A DNA stretch of 64,000 nucleotides from G963662675 sp963676845 (GCA_963676845.2 CAXXKK010000015.1:62001-126000); one strand, 5' to 3'. Counted from the first letter of the stretch, positions 1 to 8,398 are shown. Numbers and translations are program-made. Notes: a model not told the origin generated them from the letters alone.

Positions 1-801
1 TCAATTGGGTTAGGAACCTGGCAAACACCTGATGGAGAAACCGCTATTAATTCAATAAAAGTTGCAGTAAATGCAGGTTACAGGCATGTCGATACAGCAG
101 CCGTTTATGCAAATGAAAAAAGTCTTGGAGATGGAATAAAAGCCTGTGGTGTTGACCGTAAAGAACTGTTTGTTACAAGTAAGTTATGGAATACTGAGCG
201 AGGTTATGGTAAAACATTAAAGGCATTTGAAAAAACCTTAAACGATTTACAACTTGATTATCTTGATTTATATCTTATTCATTGGCCTGCCGCTTCTCAT
301 CAATTTGATAATTGGGAACAAATCAATTCTGATACATGGCGTGCCATGGAAGAACTTTACAAAGAAGGTAAAATTAAAGCAATCGGTTTAAGTAATTTTC
401 ATCAGCATCATCTTGAGCCATTAATGGAAAATGCAGAAATTATGCCTGCTGTCAATCAAATTGAATATCATCCCGGATTTACACAAAGTTCTTGTGTGGA
501 ATTTTGCAAGGCAAATGATATTTTGGTCGAAGCATGGAGCCCGCTTGGAACGGGGAATGTCCTAAATAATGAAACATTAAAGAAAATAGCTTCCAGGTAT
601 CAAAAATCAGTAGCTCAGATTTGTATTCGTTGGGTATTGCAGAATGGTTTATTGCCGTTGCCAAAATCCATAACTCCCAGTCGAATCGAAGAAAACTTCG
701 ATGTTTTCGATTTCGAAATATCGAAAGAAGATATACAGGTGATAGATAATATTGAATTTTGCGGAGGGCTGGCATTAAATCCCGACACGATTAATGAGTA
801 G
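1..801 (+). CDS. Aldo/keto reductase, 5' end cut by window edge
   Basis: The reading frame is open from base 1 to the TAG at 799, so the start codon lies outside the window. The product is an NAD(P)H-dependent oxidoreductase of the aldo/keto reductase superfamily, which reduces aldehydes and ketones in the cytoplasm. All three family signatures are visible: GYRHVDTAAVYANE near the start (catalytic Asp and Tyr), the middle signature around AIGLSNF, and LPKSITPSRIEEN near the end (cofactor-binding Lys). The catalytic Lys (TSKLW) and His (LIHWP) are also present. Only the first few tens of residues should be missing. The physiological substrate cannot be told from sequence. A terminator follows about 240 bases downstream. 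Confidence 0.95.
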   Translation, partial: SIGLGTWQTPDGETAINSIKVAVNAGYRHVDTAAVYANEKSLGDGIKACGVDRKELFVTSKLWNTERGYGKTLKAFEKTLNDLQLDYLDLYLIHWPAASHQFDNWEQINSDTWRAMEELYKEGKIKAIGLSNFHQHHLEPLMENAEIMPAVNQIEYHPGFTQSSCVEFCKANDILVEAWSPLGTGNVLNNETLKKIASRYQKSVAQICIRWVLQNGLLPLPKSITPSRIEENFDVFDFEISKEDIQVIDNIEFCGGLALNPDTINE

Positions 802-1041
802 GTTGATGCAAAATAAATTAGATAATTATAAAATTGCTCAGGCTATATAAAAAAGCAGATGTAAAAGCTGGGCAAAAATTGTACTATTCTGTTTGTGATG
901 GACTCGTAATCTTAAATTTGTTTTCAATACTCTTAATTTCCTGATTATCAGTCTACTTAACAAATTCATATTCCAAAAAAAAAAAAAAAATCAGGTTTAT
1001 TTAAATATTGGTAATGCTTTAAAGTATTACTGTTCAATAAG

Positions 1042-1077
1042 ATGCTCAGCATATGAAAGAAGCTGAGCATTTTTTTA
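1042..1077 (+). terminator. Intrinsic terminator
   Basis: A perfect 9-bp stem (ATGCTCAGC at 1042-1050 with GCTGAGCAT at 1062-1070) is followed directly by a run of seven T. It points in the plus direction, after the aldo/keto reductase and before the next plus-strand gene. A run of 16 A lies upstream at 975-990. Confidence 0.85.
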
Positions 1078-1094
1078 ATGTTAAATCATAAAGA

Positions 1095-1916
1095 ATGAAA
1101 AAAGAACTTTTTTTTGTGTTGTTTATATCCAGTAGACTTAATTTATTTAAGTCAAATTTTGTAGCTGGACTATTTATAATTGTATTTTTAAGTTCAGGAT
1201 ACACACTAAATGCACAAAACAATAATATTGAAACAACTAACCTTTATGGAACAGTTAGTGTTACCAATAAAGGCATTTCATTGATTCCGACTTTTTCATT
1301 AGGGAGACCGGCATTAGTTTCAGATTTTAATATTGATAAAGGTAAGTTTAGTTTTAATCCGGAATTACGTTTTGAGCTTGAAGGATTTAAACCATGGTCA
1401 TTTGTATTTTGGTTTCGCCATAAAACAATTGAATCCGAACAATTTAACCTATCTATTGGGGCACATCCTGCATATGTGTTTAAAGAAGTTGATTTATCCG
1501 ATAGTGGCTATTCGAACAAATCTTTTATGACACGTAGATATGTCGCAGCTGAAATCGATTCAAAATATTCAATTACTGATAAGATAAGTGTTAATCCCTA
1601 TTATTTGATTGCACATGGAGTAGGTGGTGACGAGAGAAACTACATACAACACTTTTTATCGCTTCGTAGTGAATTTTCAAATATTGGGATAATTAGAGAT
1701 TTATCATTAAACCTTTCTCCGCAAATATATTATCTAAATATGGATGGAGTAAAAGGTTATTATGTAGCATGGGGTATAGCATTTAACAAAGAGAACTGTC
1801 CGTTTTCTATTGTATCAATGTTTAATAAAATAATTTCCACAGAAATCGACAGCGATGATTTTATTTGGGATATTAGTTTAGTATACTCATTTAATAAGAA
1901 ATACAGAAAAGAGTAA
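1095..1916 (+). CDS. Probable outer-membrane protein of unknown function
   Basis: I do not recognise the family. The 273-residue product has an N-terminal hydrophobic stretch around residues 24-41 ending in LNAQ, which looks like a Sec signal peptide with a long charged lead. The mature part is rich in alternating aromatic/polar strands (for example FSFNPELRFELEGF and the final strand WDISLVYSFNKKY), as expected for an outer-membrane beta-barrel. The start at 1095 is the first ATG after the terminator at 1042-1077. If the long lead is wrong, an internal start nearer the hydrophobic stretch is possible. The gene stands alone, with a methyltransferase gene 79 bases downstream in the same direction. 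Confidence 0.6.
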   Translation: MKKELFFVLFISSRLNLFKSNFVAGLFIIVFLSSGYTLNAQNNNIETTNLYGTVSVTNKGISLIPTFSLGRPALVSDFNIDKGKFSFNPELRFELEGFKPWSFVFWFRHKTIESEQFNLSIGAHPAYVFKEVDLSDSGYSNKSFMTRRYVAAEIDSKYSITDKISVNPYYLIAHGVGGDERNYIQHFLSLRSEFSNIGIIRDLSLNLSPQIYYLNMDGVKGYYVAWGIAFNKENCPFSIVSMFNKIISTEIDSDDFIWDISLVYSFNKKYRKE

Positions 1917-1995
1917 GGTAAGTTCTATTTTGCATATGCCTTGTTGAAATATAATAACTGCTCGTTTCTGAAACTATTTAAGATAGAAAGTTTGT

Positions 1996-2535
1996 ATGAA
2001 GGTGAAATATTCAAATATTGGTGAAATTGCTCAAGCCATTTTGGTAAAAGCAGGGATTAAGAAAGGGGATAATATATTGGATTTTGGTTGTGGAACGGGA
2101 ACGTATTCAATACCTGCAGCCAAAATTATTGGTGAGGATGGAAAGATATTTTCTGTTGAAACAGATATCACAGCTATCAAAATACTCAATGAAAATATTC
2201 ATATTGAGGATCTTGCAAATATTGAAATCGTTCACACAGATGGAGATATTCAAATCCTATTTCAAAATGATTTTTTTGATTTCATTTTACTATTTGATGT
2301 CTTGCATCATTATTATTTTACAGATTCCGAAAGGGAAAACCTTTTAAGAGAGATAGTAAGAGTTTCAAAGCCTGATGCTATAATTTCTGTTTATCCGGAA
2401 CACATGAATGCTGACAATCTGATAATTGAAATGAGAACGATTGGTTTGAAATTAATTGAAAAAATATCGGGAGAATTAATTCACTACCATGAGATTGAGA
2501 GGGGTACGATTCTGAACTTTTGCAAGCATAATTGA
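1996..2535 (+). CDS. Class I SAM-dependent methyltransferase
   Basis: The 179-residue cytoplasmic protein is a class I (Rossmann-fold) methyltransferase. Motif I, DFGCGTGTYSIPAAK, binds S-adenosylmethionine; the acidic residue of motif II is in FSVETD; FDFILLFDVLHHYYF is motif IV and its following helix. The pattern resembles the Methyltransf_11/25 and UbiE-like small-molecule enzymes, but the substrate is unknown. It is shorter than typical UbiE proteins, lacking an extended C-terminal part. It follows the putative outer-membrane protein in the same orientation, and is convergent with the SnoaL-like gene on the other side. Confidence 0.85.
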   Translation: MKVKYSNIGEIAQAILVKAGIKKGDNILDFGCGTGTYSIPAAKIIGEDGKIFSVETDITAIKILNENIHIEDLANIEIVHTDGDIQILFQNDFFDFILLFDVLHHYYFTDSERENLLREIVRVSKPDAIISVYPEHMNADNLIIEMRTIGLKLIEKISGELIHYHEIERGTILNFCKHN

Positions 2536-2578
2536 GGATTTAGAAGTATCTGTAACGGAATACAAATCCTTCTACGTT

Positions 2579-2660
2579 GGCACGATTTTGTATATCGTGC
2601 CTTGGCCAGAAAGGCTTAACAGTAAACAAAAAATACCATTTCTCTTTAAAAAGATGGTAT
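2579..2660. terminator. Hairpins between convergent genes
   Basis: Two hairpins lie between the convergent methyltransferase and SnoaL-like genes: GGCACGAT/ATCGTGCC (2579-2586 with 2594-2601) and ATACCAT/ATGGTAT (2633-2639 with 2654-2660). The second is followed by CCTTTGTTTTG on the plus strand. They probably form a weak terminator for the methyltransferase. Confidence 0.45.
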
Positions 2661-2720
2661 CCTTTGTTTTGATCTATTACCTATACAAAATATTCAATGC
2701 TAAATATTGTTATGTAATTC

Positions 2721-3224
2721 TTAAAATCCTTCTCTTTCTCCTGTTTGTGGCATGCCTGAATAATGTACATGAACAATTTTCCATTCATTTCCAATTTTCT
2801 CCATTATTTGAGTTTCACGTCCTTTCGATTGCATTTGCGTTGGATTCTCTCCAGAATAAGTGGCATCAAAAATCCAGTAAAATATTACGACGGCCATATT
2901 ATCATAAATGGTAATTAACTCATTGTAAGTTTTTAAATCACGTGTTGAGAATCGTGTTCCAAACATTTCATAGATGCCAAATTTGATTTCATCCCAGCCT
3001 TTCTCATGCCCTCTGGGATGAATGACACTTACTTCCGGAGTTGTTGACCAAAATGTTACAGCTAGTGTAGTATCTGCAAGGTTAATTGATTCTTTGTAAC
3101 TTTCAATCACTTGTTTTATAGCCTCTATATCTTTTTGACTTTGATCCGACTTAGCAGAATCTTGTGACTTACAAGCAGCAAAACTTAAAACAAGAACCAG
3201 TAATATTAATACTTTCTTATTCAT
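2721..3224 (-). CDS. SnoaL/NTF2-like lipoprotein
   Basis: The 167-residue product begins with a lipoprotein signal (hydrophobic stretch then LSFAAC, lipidated Cys18). The mature part is a single SnoaL/DUF4440-type NTF2-like cone: an early helix (IEAIKQVIESYKESINLAD), then strands with WSTTPEVSVIHP and a C-terminal GNEWKIVHVHYS strand. These domains bind small molecules or act as simple hydrolases or isomerases; no catalytic assignment is possible. It lies just downstream of the cupin/hydrolase/DsrE operon but behind a strong terminator, so it is probably transcribed separately. Confidence 0.75.
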   Translation of the reverse strand: MNKKVLILLVLVLSFAACKSQDSAKSDQSQKDIEAIKQVIESYKESINLADTTLAVTFWSTTPEVSVIHPRGHEKGWDEIKFGIYEMFGTRFSTRDLKTYNELITIYDNMAVVIFYWIFDATYSGENPTQMQSKGRETQIMEKIGNEWKIVHVHYSGMPQTGEREGF

Positions 3225-3242
3225 TTCATTATGCTTTTACTC

Positions 3243-3299
3243 AAAAAAAGGACCCCTGAGAACCGGTAATAGAAGTCAAAGGTCCTTTTCATAATTCTA
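3243..3299 (-). terminator. Intrinsic terminator of the cupin-hydrolase-DsrE operon
   Basis: AAAAGGACC (3246-3254) pairs with GGTCCTTTT (3291-3299). Read on the minus strand, the stem is followed by a run of seven T (plus-strand A-run 3243-3249). It lies just past the stop of the DsrE-like gene. The loop is long, about 36 bases. Confidence 0.75.
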
Positions 3300-3307
3300 T
3301 AAGTTTC

Positions 3308-3739
3308 TTAGAACGTTAGAACACTAGTATCCTCAGCCTTCAAAGCATTGGTAAGCGGTGCTCCCATAACATCCACATTGATACCCAGTTCTTTTAACTG
3401 ATCGGCTACACCATACATATTGGCACAGGTAACACAAGCATTCACTTCTACGCCATTGGTCATCATTTCTTTTAGACTTGCCTGAATTTCTTCATTCTCG
3501 GCTACCAACTTTGCTGAAGGCCCCCAAATTATTACGGACACTTCCTCAAAAAGACCAAATTGTTTAGCAACGCCAGTGTACATTAATGCTACTCGTTCTG
3601 CAACCATTGGATCATCACTGTACCATAGCACAGTTAATTTATTTACTTCTGTTGCTCCGGCACTTTCTTGTGCGTTAGTTGTTATGTTTGAAACAAACAT
3701 CAATGACAGTGCAAGGAATAATACTTTAAAAATTTTCAT
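3308..3739 (-). CDS. Periplasmic DsrE/DsrF-like protein
   Basis: The 143-residue protein has a clear Sec signal peptide (cleavage near TNAQ, residue 24). It is followed by a DsrE-type alpha/beta fold with VLWYSDDPMVAERVALMYTG, a conserved Gly/Pro core (IIWGPSAKLV) and a CVTCANMYG segment carrying two cysteines, where DsrE/TusD proteins carry sulfur-relay cysteines. Secreted DsrE-like proteins are common in Bacteroidota, but their role is unclear. It is the last gene of a three-gene unit with a periplasmic alpha/beta hydrolase and a cupin, with a terminator right after it. A role in redox or sulfur chemistry is inference. Confidence 0.75.
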   Translation of the reverse strand: MKIFKVLFLALSLMFVSNITTNAQESAGATEVNKLTVLWYSDDPMVAERVALMYTGVAKQFGLFEEVSVIIWGPSAKLVAENEEIQASLKEMMTNGVEVNACVTCANMYGVADQLKELGINVDVMGAPLTNALKAEDTSVLTF

Positions 3740-3787
3740 AATAATTTGATTTTAAATGGATAATGTTTTTCTATTTGTGATTTGATA

Positions 3788-4633
3788 TTACTGTCCATCA
3801 TTTAAGAAAGGGACTATACTTGTCCATACAGCTGCAAAGTTTTGCATGAAAACTACATGCCCGGTATTTGGAATAATGCTTAACTGACTATTTGAAATCA
3901 TGTTATAGGCATTGATAACAGTTGGCAGAGGAGCATTCATGTCTCGTTCTCCTGCCATTACCAGAACCGGACATTTAATAGACATAAACAATTCTTTTCC
4001 TGCTTCCATGGTATTATAAAATGTTTCCATACTCTTCCAAAACTCCTGTAAACGTTCCGGTTCAGGCATCAACTGTTTCTTTGACTTCCAAATTGCATTT
4101 TCAGGATTAAAGTTTGGGCCTGAAAATACGACCTGCCGTAAGCCGGGCATTTGTTCTCCTGCTCCAATAGCAATCAGCTTCTCAACTCGATCAGGATACA
4201 TGCTTGACACTTTATACCCCGTATAAGCTCCATCACTAAAACCAAGGATGATAACATCTTCTTTCGTGACATCATTGACTACTGCCATAACATCATTAGC
4301 CTTTAGTTCATAGGTTATTGGAGCAGTTCCAATTTCCGATTTTCCATGTCCGCGTGTTGATATGGCGATTACCTGGTAATCCGATTTCAGGCTGTCGATA
4401 AACTGAGCCATCTCATCTGTTGTACCCATTATTCCACCATGAAGAAGGACGATAGGTTGACCACTGCCATATACTTCGTAGTACATTCTGGCATCTCCGG
4501 CTAGCACATAATGCCCGGTAGCAGGATTATTACCGTAGGTAATCGTTTGTTGTGATTCATTTTGTTGTGCAAAACCTGAGAATGAAAGCAAAACAAAAAA
4601 TAATGTCAAGAATAGAGAATTTGTGTTTTTCAT
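3788..4633 (-). CDS. Secreted alpha/beta hydrolase
   Basis: This is a 281-residue serine hydrolase with a Sec signal ending near SGFAQQ. It shows the oxyanion HGG motif (PIVLLHGGIMG), the nucleophile elbow GFSDG, the acid Asp in VMAGERDMNAP and the catalytic His in IPNTGHVVF, so the triad is complete. It most resembles the small-molecule alpha/beta hydrolases related to haloperoxidases and epoxide or meta-cleavage hydrolases. The substrate is unknown. It is the middle gene of the cupin-hydrolase-DsrE unit, 29 bases from the cupin stop and 48 bases from the DsrE start. Confidence 0.88.
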   Translation of the reverse strand: MKNTNSLFLTLFFVLLSFSGFAQQNESQQTITYGNNPATGHYVLAGDARMYYEVYGSGQPIVLLHGGIMGTTDEMAQFIDSLKSDYQVIAISTRGHGKSEIGTAPITYELKANDVMAVVNDVTKEDVIILGFSDGAYTGYKVSSMYPDRVEKLIAIGAGEQMPGLRQVVFSGPNFNPENAIWKSKKQLMPEPERLQEFWKSMETFYNTMEAGKELFMSIKCPVLVMAGERDMNAPLPTVINAYNMISNSQLSIIPNTGHVVFMQNFAAVWTSIVPFLNDGQ

Positions 4634-4662
4634 CCTTTACCTCACTTTAATGATTTGAATTC

Positions 4663-5103
4663 TTACTTATTGTAAACCCCATTAACTTCTCCACTGATAA
4701 CCATTATTTTATTGAAGTCAGGCAGATGAGCAATTTCAGGAAGCGATGCAGTACCAAAATCGATGTAAACCAGCTTTTCGCTTTCTGATTCATTCATAAC
4801 AACATGTGCACCTTTCTCTCCAGTAGGGAATCCAATTACATCACCAGCTTTTACTTCAATATTGCCATCGATTGTGCGTACCACACCAGTTCCACTGATT
4901 ATATAGAAAACCTCTTCGTTTGCTTCATGGTAATGATACCCGTAAGCATAATTCCCAGGCTCCAATTCAACAAAGTTTGCTCTGCATTTGGTGGTTTCTT
5001 TTTCAGGGATAATGGTTTTAACCGTGAATTCATTTCCATCTCTGTTGATTTTTTCACCTTCTAAAGTGTCTACATTTTTTACAATTAAATCTTTCATGAT
5101 CAT
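4663..5103 (-). CDS. Cupin-domain protein
   Basis: The 146-residue cytoplasmic protein is a single-domain cupin. Both cupin motifs are visible: motif 1 in YHYHEANEEVFYIISGTG, with the metal-binding His, His and Glu, and motif 2 in GDVIGFPTGEKGAHVVMN with the second His. Small cupins bind a metal and act as dioxygenases, isomerases or sensors. It is the first gene of the unit divergent from the HxlR regulator at 5328, which suggests induction by the compound that HxlR senses. Either Met1 or Met3 (at 5097) could be the start. Confidence 0.85.
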   Translation of the reverse strand: MIMKDLIVKNVDTLEGEKINRDGNEFTVKTIIPEKETTKCRANFVELEPGNYAYGYHYHEANEEVFYIISGTGVVRTIDGNIEVKAGDVIGFPTGEKGAHVVMNESESEKLVYIDFGTASLPEIAHLPDFNKIMVISGEVNGVYNK

Positions 5104-5327
5104 TTCATTTTTGAGTGTTAATCTTTGTCAAATGTCTGTCATTTGCTTAGTGTGTGCAAGCTGGTTACTTACACACCTAAATGGTTAGAATTACTGAATA
5201 ACAATTAGTTAGTCAAATAAAATTTCTTTAAGAAAGTTGATATCTAATAAAACCACTATATTCACAATGCATCCTTACTCTCTTTTAGAGATTTTTGTAA
5301 TTTTGAATTCGAAAAAATTATATCATC
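5104..5327. promoter_or_regulatory. Divergent promoter region, cupin operon / HxlR
   Basis: This 224-base space separates two divergent genes and must contain both promoters. By analogy with other HxlR-family regulators, the regulator at 5328 probably binds here. I did not find a convincing palindrome that fixes the operator. Confidence 0.5.
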
Positions 5328-5663
5328 ATGAGAGAATTAGATCTTAAATTTCCAACTTGCCCTATCCGAAATATTTTAAGCCGCATGAGTGATAAATGGT
5401 CATTATTAATATTGGGTACATTAAATCAAAATGAAGTGATGCGCTATAAAGACCTGCGAAATTCAATCCCTGATATTTCACAGAAAATGCTTTCAAGTAC
5501 ACTGAAGAGGCTGGAAGAAGATAAGCTGATTCACCGGGAAATGTATAAGGAGATTCCACCACGTGTTGAATATTCACTAACGAAAACAGGGAAAGAATTT
5601 ATGCCTGTATTTCAGATGATGATAGAATGGGCACAGGAACATTTTGAAGAAGTTACAGGATAA
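5328..5663 (+). CDS. HxlR-family transcriptional regulator
   Basis: The 111-residue protein is a complete HxlR-type winged helix-turn-helix regulator. The family pattern is intact: the early cysteine and CPIRNILSRMSDKWSLLILGTL helix, the recognition helix in ISQKMLSSTLKRLEEDKLI, and the wing REMYKEIPPRVEYSLTKTG. HxlR proteins often respond to reactive electrophiles, quinones or aldehydes through the N-terminal cysteine, here in the CPI motif. The divergent neighbour is the cupin-hydrolase-DsrE unit, which is the likely target. Start chosen at the ATG at 5328. Confidence 0.92.
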   Translation: MRELDLKFPTCPIRNILSRMSDKWSLLILGTLNQNEVMRYKDLRNSIPDISQKMLSSTLKRLEEDKLIHREMYKEIPPRVEYSLTKTGKEFMPVFQMMIEWAQEHFEEVTG

Positions 5664-5696
5664 GTATGAGGTTTGTTATAATACCTTAACTATGAG

Positions 5697-5777
5697 CTAA
5701 GCGGGAAAGTCGCTAAGCGCATTTTGCATCTAGTAATAGTACTGAGGGGATGACTTAAAGTCATCCCCTCAGTAAAA
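5697..5777 (+). repeat. Repeat A, copy 1, with long palindrome
   Basis: This 81-base unit starts CTAAGCGGG and ends TCAGTAAAA. It recurs at the same length and orientation at 8225-8305. It contains an almost perfect palindrome at 5741-5773 (16-base arms, one central base). Most differences between the copies lie outside the palindrome arms. It may be a REP-like element or a bidirectional terminator of the HxlR gene. Confidence 0.8.
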
Positions 5778-5933
5778 GCTCAACGCCAATCCATGTCTTC
5801 TACCACAATGATAAACTGATCCCTGCTTATGTTTTGTAAAACAAATAAATCCAATAAACTATAGCTTAAAAATTGCAAAGCAGTTTGGTACAGATTGCAA
5901 ATCTACATCTGCACTGGGTTTACGCCATCAATA

Positions 5934-6009
5934 CAATAAAAATACCTACCAATAATTTCGATTGGAACAAAAAAAGGTCGTCTCAAAAAAATTGAGGCGA
6001 TCTTTCTGT
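5934..6009 (+). repeat. Repeat B, copy 1, with hairpin
   Basis: A ~76-base unit begins CAATAAAAATACCTACC and recurs at 8132-8210. It holds a hairpin (GGTCGTCTCAA at 5976-5986 with TTGAGGCGATC at 5992-6002, two G-U pairs) followed by TTTCTGTT. The hairpin could terminate plus-strand transcription. Confidence 0.75.
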
Positions 6010-6198
6010 TTCCTGACGTTCTTAGTTCAATTCTGCGAATCGGGTGGTTGACCTTATTTTATTAAACTAAAGCTAATATTTGCCTAAAAACATCACATAA
6101 ATGACCTCACGCTGCCAATAATACAAATATAGAACAATTATTATTTAAGATTAAACAAATGACTGATCCTATATAGAGTTAGTTTTGTAAAAAAAAGT

Positions 6199-7038
6199 AT
6201 GAATAGAAAACTATTTTTGCAAGCCTCGGGACTATTAATTTCAGGTGCCGCATTCGGAAAATTATCTGTCGATAAGATAGGTATGGCAGACGATACCGCA
6301 AATAACACCCTGTCTGCGATTTCTGATTTTCCAATAATGGATTTACACGTTCACTGTTCTGATAAGTTAACAATCGAAGATATTGTCTTAAAATCCAAAG
6401 AACTAAATATGAAGATCGGTGTAATGGAGAACATTGCGCCATGGGGTATTACCAACGATGCTCAATTAAAACAATACATAGACAATCTAAAGCCCTTTCC
6501 CGTCTACATAGGATTACAACCTATGAGTCCCGGATGGTCGAAAGAACTATCACCTGAGTTGATAGCTCAGGCTGATTATATTGCTATGGATCCGCAAATA
6601 GTAACAAACGGGAACAGCTACGGTGAAACAATTATGCTATGGGAGTATAATTCCTACATAGATGATGTAGAGGCATTTATAGAACGCAACATGCAGCACT
6701 ACATGGACATTCTAACCGGCAACGAACCACTGGATATATTCGCTTGCCCTCTGTTTCTGCCGTGTAGCATACAACGGGAATATGATAAGCTTTGGACAAA
6801 AAAACGGTTACAGCAAATTATTGATGCCGCCAAAGCGCGAAATATTGCGATAGAAATCAATGATGTTGTACGCGTTCCACACGAAGAATTTATCATTATG
6901 GCCAAACAGGCAGGTTTAAAATTTACGTTTGGCTCAGATTCCCATAATCATTACGTTGGTCGACTTGACTACTGCAAAAATATTGCAAAGCGATGCCGTC
7001 TCACAGAGAACGATTTTTTCATACCCAATAAGGGTTGA
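6199..7038 (+). CDS. PHP-type metal-dependent hydrolase, exported
   Basis: The 279-residue product has an N-terminal export signal (RKLFLQASGLLISGAAFG, Tat-like but lacking twin Arg). It is followed by a PHP-superfamily fold, starting at DFPIMDLHVH with metal ligands His50 and His52. Other likely ligands are the Glu in IEINDVVRVPHEEF and Asp/His in FGSDSHNHYVG. PHP domains act as phosphoesterases (for example HisK-type histidinol phosphatase), but this extracytoplasmic subgroup has no assigned substrate. It has a clear relative at 9242-10051 on the other strand, so the pair arose by duplication. It is followed 55 bases later by a secreted sugar-isomerase-like gene. Confidence 0.8.
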   Translation: MNRKLFLQASGLLISGAAFGKLSVDKIGMADDTANNTLSAISDFPIMDLHVHCSDKLTIEDIVLKSKELNMKIGVMENIAPWGITNDAQLKQYIDNLKPFPVYIGLQPMSPGWSKELSPELIAQADYIAMDPQIVTNGNSYGETIMLWEYNSYIDDVEAFIERNMQHYMDILTGNEPLDIFACPLFLPCSIQREYDKLWTKKRLQQIIDAAKARNIAIEINDVVRVPHEEFIIMAKQAGLKFTFGSDSHNHYVGRLDYCKNIAKRCRLTENDFFIPNKG

Positions 7039-7093
7039 TAATAAGTTTATAAACTATCAAATTCAGATTATGCCATTATTCTATCAAAAAACT

Positions 7094-8029
7094 ATGAAAA
7101 TGTTATTTAAACAATGCCAAAAATTATTTACTGCGTTTACTTTCGCAGCTGTCGCAATCGCTATGTTTGCAATTCCCCAAATAGCCTCGGCAAAAGGAAA
7201 CAAGAAAATCGGTATTCAACTCTACTCTGTAATGGATGCAGTAAGGGAAAATCCCAAGGAATCGATTGAGCGTCTGGCAGGTATGGGTTACAAAGCATTT
7301 GAGTTGGTTCAGTGGGGCGGTGATCCAAAGGTTTTTGGTCTTCCTGCTGATGAGTTCAAAACTCTTTGTGATCAAAACAGCGTAAAAATCATTTCTACAC
7401 ATTCAAGTATTCAGGAGGATATCAACCAGGAAGAAGAGATTATGAAACGCTGGCGTCAACTCTTTGAGATTCACAAAGCATGCGGAGGGAAATATTTTAT
7501 CATTCCCAGCTACAAAGTTGACTACACCGTGAAGGAGGTACAACAAATGTGTGATTATCTCAACCGTGTCGGTAAAATTGCTGCAGAGTATGGATTGAAG
7601 CTTGGATACCACAACCACGCAGATGAGTACAAAAAGCTACAGGATAGCAATAAGGTCATGTGGGAGTATCTCGTTGAGAATACTAATCCGGAATATGTAT
7701 GCTTCGAACTGGATGTTTATTGGTGCACAAAAGGCGCCAAGAACCCCGTGGAGTATTTGAAAAAGTATCCCAAGCGCGTAGAGATATTACATATTAAAGA
7801 CGAATTCATAATTGGCGAAAGCGGAACTATCGATTTTGAGGGTGTATTCAAGCAGTTCTACAAAAATGGGATGAATGACTATGTTGTTGAGATTGAAACT
7901 CCGAAAGATTTGCGCGAGAAGAAGAATGCCGATGGCAGCAAATATACTCAAAGACAGATTATGGATGAAATGTTCGAGGCGGCACGAAAGAGCGCAGAGT
8001 ACCTGAACAATGCAAAATTCGTACAATAA
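7094..8029 (+). CDS. Secreted sugar phosphate isomerase/epimerase-like TIM barrel
   Basis: The start at 7094 gives 311 residues with a good signal peptide (LFTAFTFAAVAIAMFAIPQIASA), so I prefer it to upstream in-frame starts that overlap the PHP gene. The mature protein is a xylose-isomerase-like TIM barrel (AP endonuclease family 2 fold). Recognisable segments are IGIQLYSV, LGYHNH, CFELDVYW (metal-binding Glu), ILHIKDEF and VVEIETP. Secreted members are widespread in Bacteroidota beside glycoside-degrading genes, and some relatives act in 3-keto-glycoside chemistry. Substrate and reaction here are unknown. It probably forms an operon with the PHP-type gene upstream. Confidence 0.85.
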   Translation: MKMLFKQCQKLFTAFTFAAVAIAMFAIPQIASAKGNKKIGIQLYSVMDAVRENPKESIERLAGMGYKAFELVQWGGDPKVFGLPADEFKTLCDQNSVKIISTHSSIQEDINQEEEIMKRWRQLFEIHKACGGKYFIIPSYKVDYTVKEVQQMCDYLNRVGKIAAEYGLKLGYHNHADEYKKLQDSNKVMWEYLVENTNPEYVCFELDVYWCTKGAKNPVEYLKKYPKRVEILHIKDEFIIGESGTIDFEGVFKQFYKNGMNDYVVEIETPKDLREKKNADGSKYTQRQIMDEMFEAARKSAEYLNNAKFVQ

Positions 8030-8131
8030 GAACAAGCCCTCCAACTACCACACGTCTGAGATCAGGGGTTTCCTGTTCGTCGATTTAAACGACAATAGCT
8101 GGCAGCTATATTTTGTATCAGGTCAATAATT

Positions 8132-8210
8132 CAATAAAAATGCCTACCAATAATCCCGAATAGAACAATAAAAAAAGACCGTCTCAAAAAAATTGAGGCG
8201 GCCTTTCTGT
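8132..8210 (+). repeat. Repeat B, copy 2
   Basis: This is the second copy of the unit at 5934-6009, same orientation, about 79 bases. The hairpin is kept: GACCGTCTCAA (8177-8187) pairs with TTGAGGCGGCC (8193-8203), followed by TTTCTGT. It lies about 100 bases after the isomerase-like gene and may terminate that operon. Confidence 0.75.
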
Positions 8211-8224
8211 GGAAGCTCTATGCA

Positions 8225-8305
8225 CTAAGCGGGTAAACCGTTAAGCGCATTCTGTATCTTTTGATGTTATTGAGGGGATGACTTTGAGTCATCCCCTCAG
8301 TAAAA
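8225..8305 (+). repeat. Repeat A, copy 2
   Basis: This is the second copy of the 81-base unit at 5697-5777, same length and orientation. The palindrome is TGAGGGGATGACT (8271-8283), loop TTG, AGTCATCCCCTCA (8287-8299). Confidence 0.8.
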
Positions 8306-8323
8306 ATCCATGTGTTTAGCGCA

Positions 8324-8398
8324 TTAAAACCCACCAAAAAATCCGCCTTGGTTTGCAGGAGCTTCGTTCGACATACTCAGACCCTGAGCATAGGCAAA
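8324..8398 (-). pseudogene. C-terminal gene tail, possibly SPFH-like
   Basis: On the minus strand, an open frame of 24 codons reads FAYAQGLSMSNEAPANQGGFFGGF then stop. The Gln/Asn/Pro-rich linker ending in a Gly/Phe tail resembles the C-terminus of some bacterial SPFH or 'virion core protein'-like proteins. I could not follow a real coding frame further, because the sequence runs into the AraC pseudogene on the opposite strand. It may be chance. Confidence 0.25.

Larger units (their letters stand above)
5664..6198. other. Non-coding region with repeat copies A1 and B1
   Basis: I found no gene in this 535-base space. It contains one copy each of two repeats that recur at 8132-8305 (annotated separately). 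Between them is AT-rich unassigned sequence. The last ~150 bases must carry the promoter of the PHP-type gene at 6199. Confidence 0.6.

Noticed and set aside
975..990. Run of 16 A
   Set aside because: A simple homopolymer near a terminator; no structure or gene tied to it.
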